Source: Methylocystis suflitae (GTDB lineage Bacteria > Pseudomonadota > Alphaproteobacteria > Rhizobiales > Beijerinckiaceae). Taken from it: a DNA stretch of 50,127 nucleotides. A program made the translations under genes and the position numbers. Positions 8,801 to 16,952 of this stretch are shown here, piece after piece. The first letter of the stretch is position 1. Each line of letters starts with the position of its first letter. The stretch lies in NCBI RefSeq assembly GCF_024448135.1, contig NZ_JAMRYX010000201.1, positions 1 through 50,127 on the forward strand, written 5' to 3'. The notes beneath the pieces are model-generated. The model searched no databases and was not told the DNA's origin. It was given only the letters and a program-made list of their open reading frames with translations.

Positions 8801-8893
8801 GAACTATGCCGAGCTGATCATATACCGGCCAGAGAAAAATCAGGGGAAAAGGCCAACCCGTTCGGCATAGTTCGGCGGGCGGCATAAACCTGC
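8801..8893. repeat. Structured right end of the RIT element
   Basis: GAACTATGCCGAG at 8801-8813 copies 5500-5512 in direct orientation, TTCGGCATAG at 8861-8870 copies 5581-5590, and 8862-8893 is the inverted copy of 5480-5511. The arrangement mirrors the left end with a shorter spacer (about 50 rather than 70 bases between arms). Confidence 0.8.
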
Positions 8894-9153
8894 AAGCTCA
8901 ATGGCGTCGAGCCCTATGCCTGGATGAAGGTGACGCTCGAGGCGATCGCCGACGGCCACGCGCAGTCGCGCATCGACGAGCTGATGCCCTGGGCCTTCAA
9001 ATCCTCGCCGCTGGCTCCGGCCGCCTGATCGCGCGCCAACGCGCCGAACCAATCGTTGGCAAAGCTTTGCGCCAAACGCTTGCAATGCCTTGTCGCAAAA
9101 GATTGCAAGCTGTTCTTCCACTTCAACCGCAATGGGAGATGAACGGCGCTTAC

Positions 9154-9161
9154 CAATCAAA
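9154..9161. repeat. Target site duplication of IS66, right copy
   Basis: CAATCAAA follows the right IS66 end GGCGCTTAC and matches 3022-3029. The interrupted IS4-type transposase frame resumes here and stops at 9176-9178. Confidence 0.9.
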
Positions 9162-9191
9162 CCTTCGCGATCGTGTAAAAAATGAGGGGAT

Positions 9192-9251
9192 GGCTGAGAG
9201 CTGCAGCAACACGCGTGAACCAGCGCATTCTTGTATTTACGTGCAACGTGA
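9192..9251. repeat. Dispersed ~55-bp repeat, copy A
   Basis: The block around AGCAACACGCGTGAACC, continuing to GTGCAACGTGACA, aligns without large gaps to 33500-33556. It lies just after the IS4-type remnant. At the other site it lies just outside an ISKra4 end. No coding potential; nature unknown. Confidence 0.5.
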
Positions 9252-9320
9252 CACACTCAAGGAGATGAGCTACCGGGTTCGCAGCGTTGTCTGCGAACAT
9301 ACTCGCGAGATCAACGCAAA

Positions 9321-9583
9321 ATGAAACGGTTTCTGCTGCTCATCGACGAGTCGGCGACATACCTCAGATTGAACCAGGCTTCCGTCATCAATTATTGTCA
9401 GCGCTATTGGAAGGGACTGCCGATCTCGAGCTCACGAGCGGAGTCCACGGTCAATGCTCTGGTCAACGCGCGCATGAACAAACTGCAGCAGATGCGCTGG
9501 TCGCCGCGCGGCGTGTGCTTCAAGCGAGAGCCGCAGTGATCGATGGCCGGTTGAAAGCTGGCGCGTTCAATCTCGCGACCTGA
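9321..9583 (+). pseudogene. ISKra4-family transposase, C-terminal fragment
   Basis: The frame starting about 9321 reads YLRLNQASVINYCQRYWKG then SSSRAESTVNALVNARM and LQQMRWSPRG, the C-terminal signature shared with the larger ISKra4 remnant at 32040-33455 (ESTVNQLINQRM, QMRWSRLGAQ). After the WSPRG motif the frame shifts: the neighbouring frame continues LQARAAVIDGRLKAGAFNL to a stop at 9581-9583. The remainder of the element and its terminal repeats are missing. The 3' tail overlaps the end of the esterase gene on the opposite strand. Confidence 0.75.
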
Positions 9584-10535
9584 CCCCCAGCATCTTCCCA
9601 CTCCCCAGGTTGGTGGCGGTTACGAACGCTTTGACAATTAATTCGGGGGCAAGGAATAATCCCTCCGAGCCCCATAACCTGCGCCAGGCATCCTCGTTGT
9701 AAGGCTCATGGCCGCCACTTTCGACCCGGTAAAATTGGGTCACACCCTCCCGTTCGCAATGGGCGGCCCGCTCGACGATCACCGAACGTGCTGAGACGCT
9801 TCTTGTCGCATTGAAACGGGTTTGGTCGAATCGCGCGCACTGCCGATCGCTGAGCAGGAACGAGCGAAGGTGGTCAAGCGCCCAGAACGAACCGAGCATT
9901 GGATAAGGTCCAACGCCTCCGGCGACCGGAAAGAAAGGATCCTCCGCGCCGCTCACGATCACCACGCGGTTCGGGAGCGTCCGGCATTCCTTCCCGAGAG
10001 CGGCTGGCATTCCACCGGATATCAAGCCGACGCCCTGGAATAGGTCGGGATGACGACAAGCTGCTTGAACAGCGAGAAGCGCTCCATTTGAAAAGCCGGC
10101 GACAAACACATCTCGGGAACCGAAGCCGCGTGCGACCAGCGCTTCCCGCAAATCCAGAATATAGGCTTCATCCGCCCTATCGTCGGCTCCGTTGGCTCCG
10201 AAATATCGCCAGAACCCGCCGCGGCTCTCCGCGAAGGCGATGCTCACGCCCTCGCGGCTTGCCGCCTCAGCGAAGCCGGAGAAGCGCATGGATTGGCTCG
10301 CGCTGCCCAGCGCCGGGTGAAGAAAAATAAGCAATGAATCAGCAGTCTCCTGCGGGAGGAACAAGGCCGTCCGCCCCTGGTTCAATCGCAATACTTCGAG
10401 CCGCGGGGAAATGATTACGTCGATCCCGCCCAGGGAGGGCGCAAGTAGCAAACTCAACAGGGCCAGGGCCGCATAGACGCGGAAAGACATGGCTTGAGGG
10501 AGGCGCCCCGGACCTCGTCTGATCAATTTGTCCAT
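9567..10535 (-). CDS. Secreted alpha/beta-hydrolase, PHB depolymerase/feruloyl esterase-like (LpqC-type)
   Basis: About 320 residues. An N-terminal hydrophobic stretch (FRVYAALALLSLLLAPSLGG) is a signal peptide or anchor. The catalytic domain shows an oxyanion region FLHPALGSASQSM, the nucleophile elbow GFSNGALLAV, an acidic candidate in VSGAEDPFFPVAGG and the final His in VESGGHEPYN. This is the COG3509 pattern of extracellular esterases; substrates in the family include short polyesters and aromatic esters, and the true substrate cannot be read from sequence. Several Met codons compete for the start (10577, 10535, 10490); none has a strong ribosome site. The last ~12 residues are encoded by the neighbouring ISKra4 remnant, so the original C-terminus was probably replaced, without loss of catalytic residues. 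Confidence 0.8.
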   Translation of the reverse strand: MDKLIRRGPGRLPQAMSFRVYAALALLSLLLAPSLGGIDVIISPRLEVLRLNQGRTALFLPQETADSLLIFLHPALGSASQSMRFSGFAEAASREGVSIAFAESRGGFWRYFGANGADDRADEAYILDLREALVARGFGSRDVFVAGFSNGALLAVQAACRHPDLFQGVGLISGGMPAALGKECRTLPNRVVIVSGAEDPFFPVAGGVGPYPMLGSFWALDHLRSFLLSDRQCARFDQTRFNATRSVSARSVIVERAAHCEREGVTQFYRVESGGHEPYNEDAWRRLWGSEGLFLAPELIVKAFVTATNLGSGKMLGVRSRD

Positions 10536-10764
10536 CGCCCACGAGCGTGCTGCGCATACAAAGCCTTTCACCAGCATTCAGCTTGTCAACCCAGTTGAGA
10601 GCGCGACGAGCGGGAGTGGCGGAACCTCGCGCGAAACGAACGCGGATTGTTTGGAAATGCGCCCCCCGTCCGTTCCCGCCACCAGTCTTCGAGGATCGGA
10701 GTCGAAGGGCGAGAGACGGACAGCATCAAGCGCGGGGCGAGGCCAATACCGTCTGACGGACCTC

Positions 10765-11083
10765 AGTAGTAGTAATATTCGACGCAGACCGCGTCGCCAT
10801 AGTAATCCGAGCCCTAGCGCGCGCGCCGCGGGGGCCCGGGTTTTGGCGCCGTCGCCGCGCCAATGACTGCGTCGCTTGCCGCTCCGATGGCCGCGTCCGC
10901 CAGCATACTGGCCGACCCGCCATGCTGGCCGACCCGCCATGAGAGAGAGCCGAATCGACGGCCGCGCCCCCAAGGCCGCCGATCGCCGCGCCGCCAAGCG
11001 CCCGCACGTCAGGACAGTAACATGCGGCCAGCGAAACGCGATCAGTCCGGCCACGGCAGCGACAATGATCTTTGTCATTACGC
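10765..11083 (-). pseudogene. Decayed small glycine-rich lipoprotein gene
   Basis: The minus strand begins MTKIIVAAVAGLIAF, then in the next frame LAACYCPDVRALGGAAIGGLGGAA, giving a lipobox (L-A-A-C) and a glycine-zipper-like segment if one base is corrected near 11037. A ~17-bp tandem duplication at about 10905-10940 shifts the frame again, and the last part (DYYGDAVCVEYY) follows an in-frame TAG. At least three lesions are therefore needed to explain one coherent small lipoprotein of about 100 residues. No current frame encodes it. Confidence 0.55.
10905..10940. repeat. Tandem duplication, ~17-bp unit
   Basis: CTGGCCGACCCGCCATG occurs in tandem, with a one-base difference at the left border (ATACTGG versus ATGCTGG). 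It falls inside the decayed lipoprotein gene and is one cause of its frameshift. Confidence 0.6.
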
Positions 11084-11227
11084 ACCCTCTATCTTTCGCC
11101 GTAGCTCGAATAGCCTCGAAGGCGATATTAGGCGAATTCGGCAACAATGCGTTGAAGAGCACATCAGTTGCAGCTTGCGGGCCGGCAAGCATGCCATCGC
11201 TTCGGCCAACCGAAGCCCGCCGATGCG

Positions 11228-11275
11228 ACATTTGTGCGCGCTTCAATGTCGCCATCTCCGGCATCCACCATAGCA
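11228..11275. repeat. Dispersed ~46-bp repeat, copy 1
   Basis: TGTGCGCGCTTCAATGTCGC, continuing to CATCCACCATAGC, matches 48012-48057 at roughly nine of ten positions. Nothing recognisable is encoded. At the second site it directly follows an IS110 remnant. Confidence 0.55.
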
Positions 11276-11566
11276 ACGGCTTCTGTCTCGAAATCTCTGA
11301 CGACGGACGGCCTGGCGCGCGTCGAGGCGCTGCGAGAAGCAGCGTCGAAGAAAGTTGTCGCGCACGGGTGGGGACAGGATCTGTAGGATGTCGGTGATCA
11401 AGCTCTTATGCGCGGGTTGGTTACCGCATTCCCGAAAATGCGTCCGGGGCTGTCCCGATCTTACAGCGGGCGTCGGCGCCAAGGCCGGCCACAAAGCGGC
11501 TGACGGGCATTCCCCTGCCGTGACCCTGCCCCCGCCCGTGCGCGAGTGGCGAACTATCGTCGCGCT
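11276..11566. other. No supported gene between repeat and IS110
   Basis: I see only short frames in all six phases, and no recognised domain. The stretch may hold the 3' end of the IS110 element, whose borders I cannot fix because IS110 elements lack clear inverted repeats. Confidence 0.4.
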
Positions 11567-12676
11567 TTAGACGATTTGCGCCTCCCTTGCGGCCGACCAC
11601 ATGAAGCCCACCAGTTCACGAGCAATCGCAGCGCAAACGACGGTCGTCTTTTTTCCTCGCGCGACGAGCGCCCGGTAACGGGCAGTGAGACGTGTTTGGG
11701 CCTTCCAGGCAATCTCCCTCACACGCGGCGGCACGGCTTCGATCTGGTAGAGCTTCTTTTTGCCGATCCGCGGCGAATGCCTATAGGTCCAGGCGCTTTC
11801 GACCAGCATGTGACGCACGCGCCCATTCCCTGCTTTGGTGATGCCGCCGCGCCGAACCGTATCGCCCGTCGAGCGCTCACTGGGCGTGAGCCCGAGGTAG
11901 CCCATGAGCTGACGCGGACTATCGAACCGCCGCAGATCGCCGAGTTCCGTAGCGCAAGTAACGGCCACGATCAGATCGATGCCCCGCAATGCCTGAAGAG
12001 CCCGGACCACCGGCGCGAGCGACCATTCTGGAATAAACTCTCCGATCGCCGCCTCTAGCCGCTCCACTCGCTCCTTCGAGATTCTCACGGCTTCGACCAT
12101 TTCCTGAAGCGCGATCTGATGGGCCGGATGATCGAACCTCTGTTCTTGCAACCAACGAAGGTGACGGGCGCCCCATGTCGTTTTGCGCGGAAATATCCGA
12201 CCGTGCCGAAGCATGAACGCGCTGACTTGCTGCCGATGCACACGCAATGTTTCGACGGCGGCTGACCGCGCACGCACAAGATCGCGCATCGCCTCGTGGC
12301 CTTCGTCGGGAACCCATACCGCCGTCAATTCCCCGGCCCGAAGTAGCCTGGCGCGCGCCACGGCGTCCCGACGGTTGGTCTTTACCCGATCGCTCGGCTT
12401 TCGGGGAATAAGCGACGGCGCCACAACCGTACAAGGAAAACCGAGGCCAACGATGAGACGATACAGGCCATAACCGGTGGGGCCCGCCTCGTAGCAAAAA
12501 TGGGCTCGTTCGTGTTTGGCCGTGATCCGCTTGATCAGTCTGCGCATGCCCTCCTCAGAGGCATCCACTTCGCCGAGATAGCGCACTTCGCCGTCGCGCC
12601 CTTCGTCGGCAATCGCAATCGCATTGCGTGTCTTGGAAACATCGATTCCAACAAAAATCTCGTTAGACTGGTCCAT
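11567..12676 (-). CDS. IS110-family transposase (DEDD)
   Basis: 369 residues from the start MDQSNEIFVGIDVSK (12676), which gives the normal N-terminus; the open frame runs 36 codons further upstream. The N-terminal RuvC-like DEDD domain shows GIDVSKTRNAIA (first Asp), HFCYEAGPTGYGLYR (Glu) and KTNRRDAVARARLL (later Asp). The C-terminal transposase_20 domain has ALQALRGIDLIVAV, GYLGLTPSERSTGD and RRGGITKAGNGRVRHML with its conserved Ser/Gly residues. The gene appears complete. IS110 enzymes recombine without classical terminal repeats and are guided by a bridge RNA transcribed from a noncoding end; the noncoding end here would be upstream or downstream of the gene but is not defined. Confidence 0.93.
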   Translation of the reverse strand: MDQSNEIFVGIDVSKTRNAIAIADEGRDGEVRYLGEVDASEEGMRRLIKRITAKHERAHFCYEAGPTGYGLYRLIVGLGFPCTVVAPSLIPRKPSDRVKTNRRDAVARARLLRAGELTAVWVPDEGHEAMRDLVRARSAAVETLRVHRQQVSAFMLRHGRIFPRKTTWGARHLRWLQEQRFDHPAHQIALQEMVEAVRISKERVERLEAAIGEFIPEWSLAPVVRALQALRGIDLIVAVTCATELGDLRRFDSPRQLMGYLGLTPSERSTGDTVRRGGITKAGNGRVRHMLVESAWTYRHSPRIGKKKLYQIEAVPPRVREIAWKAQTRLTARYRALVARGKKTTVVCAAIARELVGFMWSAAREAQIV

Positions 12677-13029
12677 GGCTCGTCCTCCTGCGCTGAGGAT
12701 CGGCTCGGCTTGTCGAGTAACCCTCGCTCGCGCAGCGTAGGACGAGCCACCCCAGTCGCAGTAGCGGACATACGGTCTTACCATTCAATAGCCGCAACAT
12801 TACCCACGTATCGTCAAAGCAGAACCCCATTCAGCTGTGTATAACGAGCGATGCTTCGGAGCCAACGTTTCGCGTTGGCGTCATCAAATAGCCCGCTCTA
12901 GATGCGGGACCTCTGATGAGCCGTGTCAGCGAGCGGCTTAGGCGTGCCGCAGATCGATACTGCGATGGATCAATCTCCGATGCGTCTTCACCGGTAAGTC
13001 GGAAGACTCATTTTCTGAAGGAGGCAACC

Positions 13030-13425
13030 ATGCGAGTAACTGTACAGCCTTTGTCACGCACCTTTGCGGCGAACGTGTTGGCATTGACGTTTTTGTCCAT
13101 TCCCCTTGCGCCTTCAACGGCGCAGACGCAACCGCCGGCTCAGTCATCCAAGGAAAAGGTAATTCCGGATCAGAAACTTGATGCGGCGGCGGCCGCCCTG
13201 CCGTACGTTAGCAATCTCCAACAAAAGTATGAGCAGCAACTTGCGGCAGCAACAGCGCCCTCTGCCAAGGAGCGACTCACTAAAGAGGGTTCAGATGCGA
13301 TAGTGAAAGCAATCACCAAGGAAGGTCTCTCTGTAAATGAGTTTAACGCGATTATCGAGTTGGCCGAGAACGATCCAGGGCTTCGAGAGAAGCTTCTGCG
13401 TCGCGCTGGACCACCGATCAAGTAG
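13030..13425 (+). CDS. Exported DUF4168-family protein
   Basis: The ATG at 13030 follows GAAGGAGG by six bases, so the longer upstream frame is rejected. The 131-residue product has a Sec signal (FAANVLALTFLSIPLAPSTAQA-like, cleavage after the TAQ region), then a Gln/Pro-rich linker and a helical domain with QKLDAAAAALPYVSNLQQKYEQQ and GLSVNEFNAIIELAENDPGLREK. The last block, 'F-N-x-I-x-x-x-A-x-x-D-P-x-L', is the DUF4168 signature. Members are small periplasmic proteins of unknown function. No operon partner is evident; an IS110 lies upstream on the other strand. Confidence 0.75.
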   Translation: MRVTVQPLSRTFAANVLALTFLSIPLAPSTAQTQPPAQSSKEKVIPDQKLDAAAAALPYVSNLQQKYEQQLAAATAPSAKERLTKEGSDAIVKAITKEGLSVNEFNAIIELAENDPGLREKLLRRAGPPIK

Positions 13426-13631
13426 CGCTTGCTCAGGCAGAGACGGAGCGCTCTCCCATTGGATCAAGGTGAGCCGAAACTCCTTGACTAACCACCATTG
13501 ACGTCCAATGCAGCAACTCTTGCGTAGAGAAAAGTGCGATTTTATGCTGACGCACTGATTGCTATGCTAGGTGCGTTTGGCGCAACAGCCAATAACCAAC
13601 CCGAGCAGCCCGTTGGCGACCAATGAGTTCG

Positions 13632-13712
13632 CCGGAGCGACAAGAGCGCGACCGAAGGGGTTGGGAAGTGAGAACCGCAGGCTGCGCCAAGCAAACGAGA
13701 TTTGGTACAAGT
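13632..13712 (+). pseudogene. IS3-family OrfA scrap
   Basis: The frame contains GLGSENRRLRQANEI, the leucine-zipper segment that precedes the OrfA/OrfB frameshift in IS3-type elements. Flanking residues do not continue the match, so only ~20-25 codons survive. Confidence 0.4.
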
Positions 13713-13871
13713 CGCTTTACCGCCGCAATCTAGACAATGGTGGTAAGGCGCCTTGCCTCAAAACGCTTGGGACAGCATGCCATAAGCAAACGTTAGCGCG
13801 GGCGGAGTTGTCTTCGCCGCGTGCATTGGTGCGCAGTTAGTAGGCCCTCGCCGGATTTTCTCTTCGGCGGA

Positions 13872-13952
13872 TTATTGCCTGCGCGTCGATCGGCGAATGT
13901 CCTTCAGGACCTGCTCGGACGACAATGTCGGGGTTCCGGATTTCTGGCTCAT
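13872..13952 (-). pseudogene. IS3-family OrfA, N-terminal scrap
   Basis: The minus strand from 13952 reads MSQKSGTPTLSSEQVLKDIRR, then STRRQ-stop, preceded by AAGGAG. The pattern 'QVVKDIRRATRKQ' is the usual beginning of a Rhizobiales IS3 OrfA. The helix-turn-helix that should follow is missing. The orientation is opposite to the scrap at 13632-13712. Confidence 0.5.
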
Positions 13953-14051
13953 CTCCACTCCTTAATGGTTACGATGAGCCACAAATGCTCCGTTGCTCAA
14001 CCCGCTAAGTTTGTCTCAAAGGCGCTGACGCCAGACACCTCACTGAAGGCG

Positions 14052-15455
14052 TCACGCCGCGGTACAGCATCTGCACGCTTCGAGAGCATGGATGAATTTT
14101 TTTGACCAGCTGTGTGCGTCCCCGAGTCGTATTCGGCTGATTAACGCTTGATGACGCTCCATGCGCTCATCCCGGGACATGGTGATCGCGCGCTGAATCG
14201 CTTGCGCGACTTCATCCGTATCATAGGGGTTGACAATCAAAGCCTCTTCAAGAGCCTCGGCGGCTCCGGCGAAACGCGAGAGCACCAAAACACCCGGATC
14301 GTTTTCGTCTTGCGCGGCAACATATTCCTTCGCTACGAGGTTCATGCCGTCCCGCAGCGGCGTAACGAGCCCAACCTGACTTCCCCGATAGAGCGCCGCG
14401 AGCGTTTCGCGCGAGACGAGCCGATGGATATAGCGTACGGGAGTCCAGTCGAAATCGCCAAACTCGCCATTGATTTCGCCGGAGAGGCCTTCAAGTTCGC
14501 GCCGAATGTCGATATAGGCTTGCACATCCTCGCGCGTTGGCGATGCTATTTGCATGAGCGTTGCCGCTTTGCGGTGCTGCGGATATAGCTCCAGGAAACG
14601 CTTGAACGCCCGCAGCCTGTCTGGCAGGCCTTTACTGTAATCCAAACGATCCACGCCCAATATATTCACCCGAGACTCGCCGCGCCGATAGAGACGTTCA
14701 ATCCGCACTTCTGCTTCAGGACTGGTCGCGATGGAAATAAAAGCGTCGACGTCGATGCCAACCGGAAACACGCCCGTGTTGAGCGTCTTGCCCGCGGCGA
14801 AAAGCGTATCTTGCGATCGCATTTTTCCTCCTAAGAATTCGCACACGAACCGACAAAAATTTGCCTGATCAACGGAGGTTTGAAAGCCGACGAGATCATA
14901 TTGAAGAAGCGCGTCGATGAGCCACCCATGCTCGGGCATGGCGGCGAGGACGTCGGGAGGTGGGAAGGGAATATGCAGAAAGAAGCCAATGGCGTTGTTG
15001 ACTCCGCGTTCACGCAAATTGGCGCCTAGCGGAATGAGATGATAGTCGTGCGCCCAGATAAGATCCGTCCGCTTTAACAAAGGATGCAGCATATCGGCGA
15101 AACGGTCGTTGACGCGACGGTAGCCTTCCGCGCTCTCTTGTGTGAACTTCGCGAGATCCAGCCGGTAATGATGGACCGGCCAAAGGGAACTATTTGAGAA
15201 ACCCAAATAATACTCGTTATAGTCCGCCTCCGTGAGCGGAGTGACGACGAGCGTTATTCCTTCGAAATTCTGGCGGGAGATGCTGAGATCTTCCTCGCTT
15301 GCCACAATCTCGCCGTTCCAGCCGAGCCACAATCCTTCGCGATTGCGGAGCGCTTCAAGAACGCTGACGACAAGGCCTCCAGCTCCCGGACCGCATTCCG
15401 GGTCGACAACGCGGTTGGACGCCACGACGAGGCGGTTCACTGCTGCGTCCTCCAT
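14052..15455 (-). CDS. otsA: Trehalose-6-phosphate synthase (GT20)
   Basis: 467 residues. The enzyme transfers glucose from UDP-glucose to glucose-6-phosphate in the cytoplasm, the first step of OtsAB trehalose synthesis. Visible landmarks: the N-terminal SNRVVDPE with [11 protein letters not shown] (glucose-6-phosphate loop), [20 protein letters not shown] around residue 135, [38 protein letters not shown] near residue 268 and [16 protein letters not shown] near residue 370. Length and motifs are normal and no disruption is seen. It faces otsB across a ~750-bp gap and so is not co-transcribed with it, although otsA-otsB pairing defines the pathway. Confidence 0.97.
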   Translation of the reverse strand: MEDAAVNRLVVASNRVVDPECGPGAGGLVVSVLEALRNREGLWLGWNGEIVASEEDLSISRQNFEGITLVVTPLTEADYNEYYLGFSNSSLWPVHHYRLDLAKFTQESAEGYRRVNDRFADMLHPLLKRTDLIWAHDYHLIPLGANLRERGVNNAIGFFLHIPFPPPDVLAAMPEHGWLIDALLQYDLVGFQTSVDQANFCRFVCEFLGGKMRSQDTLFAAGKTLNTGVFPVGIDVDAFISIATSPEAEVRIERLYRRGESRVNILGVDRLDYSKGLPDRLRAFKRFLELYPQHRKAATLMQIASPTREDVQAYIDIRRELEGLSGEINGEFGDFDWTPVRYIHRLVSRETLAALYRGSQVGLVTPLRDGMNLVAKEYVAAQDENDPGVLVLSRFAGAAEALEEALIVNPYDTDEVAQAIQRAITMSRDERMERHQALISRIRLGDAHSWSKKFIHALEACRCCTAA

Positions 15456-16208
15456 AGAAACGAGGAACGCGCGCCGCCGCCGACAATCACAACCATGGAA
15501 GATCTGTTCATTGCGCCTTCAGCGCATGTCTTTGCGCGACTCGAACGCCGGATATTCGAGCCCGTTTTGAAACTCGCCGATATCGCGAGGTCAAAAGGGC
15601 GCGGCGCTCCGTTGCTGGCCGATTTTGATCGACACGCCGCCAAACGAGTCGACGACGACAAGCCCCGCCCTATCAGTATCATCATCGCCTGCGATAACCC
15701 GGATTCAATTCGAGAAAGACGCTTCTCCGGGGAGCGGCCTGATTGCCGTCCCCTTGTCTGAGTTGTTCTGATTAGGTTCGTATACTTCAAATGCTATGTC
15801 CCCATGCCGCAAGGGCAAGATTGGGGCGACCGCGTGTCAGGTCATCGACAAACTCAAAATATTTCAAGTCAATTTTGGAAGCGCTCAAAATGCGATGGAG
15901 TGGTGCGTGGCGGCGCTTATTCGCCTTCAGCGCGAGCGCTGCGAGCTGCTCAGCGCGCCTCGCTGCGCCTGCTGATGCGTGGAGGCTCAATCACGCAACG
16001 ATAGATTGTACACATCCATTTCCCCCGTCGACAGCGGGAGCGACGCCAACCATTGAAATAGCGGTGTTGGGCGCCAGTTCAATTGCGGAAAGTCAATGCG
16101 AAGGAAGCGAGCGCCACATTTGTCTCATGATTCGCGACAAAGAATGGTCCGACATCCGCTCTCCTCGGGCGTCGCGCGCACCCGTGAAAGTAGAATTTAG
16201 GCTTGCCC
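15456..16208. other. otsA-otsB intergenic region
   Basis: This 750-bp stretch between the two divergent genes contains several short frames (for example 15495-15761 plus and 15787-15990 minus) but none with a recognised domain or convincing ribosome site. It must contain the promoters for both trehalose genes; I cannot assign a specific promoter motif. Confidence 0.5.
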
Positions 16209-16952
16209 ATGCTTCCCTGGGTCGACGACATCGAGAGCTGCGCAATTTTTCTTGATCTCGATGGAACCATCATCGAGATCGTCGAACATCCGGACGCGGC
16301 CCGTGTCGCGCCGGAGACGCTCAGATTGCTGGAGGCGCTTCGGGAAAAATCGCAAAACGCCGTCGCGGTGATCTCGGGGCGGGAGCTGGCCGTCATCGAT
16401 CGTTTGCTGCATCCCCTGAAATTGCCGGCGGCGGGTGTCCATGGCCTGGAGCGCCGCGACGCCGCGGGCATGACGCATTTGTCGGCTCCGCTGGACCTCC
16501 AACCGATCACATTCGTTCTCGAAAAGAACATTGGAGACGAAAGCGGCGTGGTCGTCGAAAAAAAGTCCGGCGCGGTCGCGGTGCATTATCGGCTGCGGCC
16601 TGATCTCGAACGACGATGCTGCAAAGTTGTCGAAGAGCTTGTGGGACAACGCGCCGATCTTCGTATTCTTCACGGCAAGATGGTAATCGAGATCATACAA
16701 AAGGGCTTGAACAAGGGTGATGTTATAAACGCCTTTTTGAGCGAGCCGCCTTTCCGGGGACGCATTCCTGTGTTCGCAGGGGATGACGTCACCGATGAAG
16801 CGGGCTTCGCTGCCGTAAACAGCCGTGGCGGAATTTCGATCAAAGTCGGGGCGCAGAACACCGAGGCGCAATATCGCGCCGAAGACATACGGGATTTGGA
16901 GCGTTGGCTGTGGAATCTCGTCGTTGAGCACTGCGAGGATCCAGCCCGATGA
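16209..16952 (+). CDS. otsB: Trehalose-6-phosphate phosphatase (HAD)
   Basis: 247 residues from the ATG at 16209. It removes phosphate from trehalose-6-phosphate to give trehalose. HAD motif I is FLDLDGTIIEI (nucleophile Asp and acid/base Asp near residues 15-17), motif II AVISGRE, motif III Lys in EIIQKGLNKGDV, and motif IV GDDVTDEAGF near residue 195. GVHGLERR and AVHYRLRP mark the cap domain used for sugar recognition. The stop overlaps the next gene start (ATGA at 16949-16952), so otsB and the GH15 gene are coupled. No strong Shine-Dalgarno is visible. Confidence 0.96.
   Translation: MLPWVDDIESCAIFLDLDGTIIEIVEHPDAARVAPETLRLLEALREKSQNAVAVISGRELAVIDRLLHPLKLPAAGVHGLERRDAAGMTHLSAPLDLQPITFVLEKNIGDESGVVVEKKSGAVAVHYRLRPDLERRCCKVVEELVGQRADLRILHGKMVIEIIQKGLNKGDVINAFLSEPPFRGRIPVFAGDDVTDEAGFAAVNSRGGISIKVGAQNTEAQYRAEDIRDLERWLWNLVVEHCEDPAR

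Larger units (their letters stand above)
5457..8890 (-). mobile_element. RIT (recombinase-in-trio) element
   Basis: Three consecutive tyrosine recombinase genes on one strand, joined by ATGA overlaps, define RIT elements. Here they occupy 5600-8762 and the whole block sits precisely within an IS66 tnpC codon pair (ACC|TGC); ACC occurs at both junctions (5454-5456, 8888-8890). Inverted repeats of 32 bp lie at 5480-5511 and 8862-8893, the latter extending three bases into the tnpC target. The three genes are all full length with catalytic residues present, so the element may still be active. Confidence 0.9.
3936..9028 (+). pseudogene. tnpC: IS66 transposase TnpC, split by a RIT element
   Basis: The 5' part (3936-5456) encodes about 507 residues: an N-terminal coiled coil (residues ~15-75), the KRSEKFDPDQLQL block, a zinc-binding CPCGC segment near residue 150, then the DDE core with MDETRAPVLDPGRG, VDGYGGY, WNHGRRE and the terminal TRKNALFAGHDEGGRTW. 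It is broken after S-L-I-A-T at 5456. The 3' part resumes at 8891 with CKLNGVEPYAWMK and ends at TGA 9026-9028. Joining the two gives an uninterrupted ~552-codon gene, the normal length. As found, translation runs into the RIT end and stops at 5669, deleting the last ~45 residues. Confidence 0.93.
3030..9153 (+). mobile_element. IS66-family element, interrupted by a RIT element
   Basis: Left end GTAAGCGCCGTT at 3030-3041 and its inverted copy at 9142-9153 are the classic IS66 termini; similarity between the ends continues imperfectly for another ~12 bases. The 8-bp direct repeat CAATCAAA flanks both ends. The element carries tnpA, tnpB and tnpC in order. Without the 3.4-kb insertion at 5457-8890 it would be about 2.7 kb, the expected size. 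It landed in an IS4-type transposase remnant, so that remnant is older than the IS66 insertion, and the RIT insertion is younger. Confidence 0.93.

Noticed and set aside
9262-9300. tRNA-like GGGTTCGCAG segment
   Set aside because: No cloverleaf can be drawn around it; the acceptor and anticodon stems are missing.
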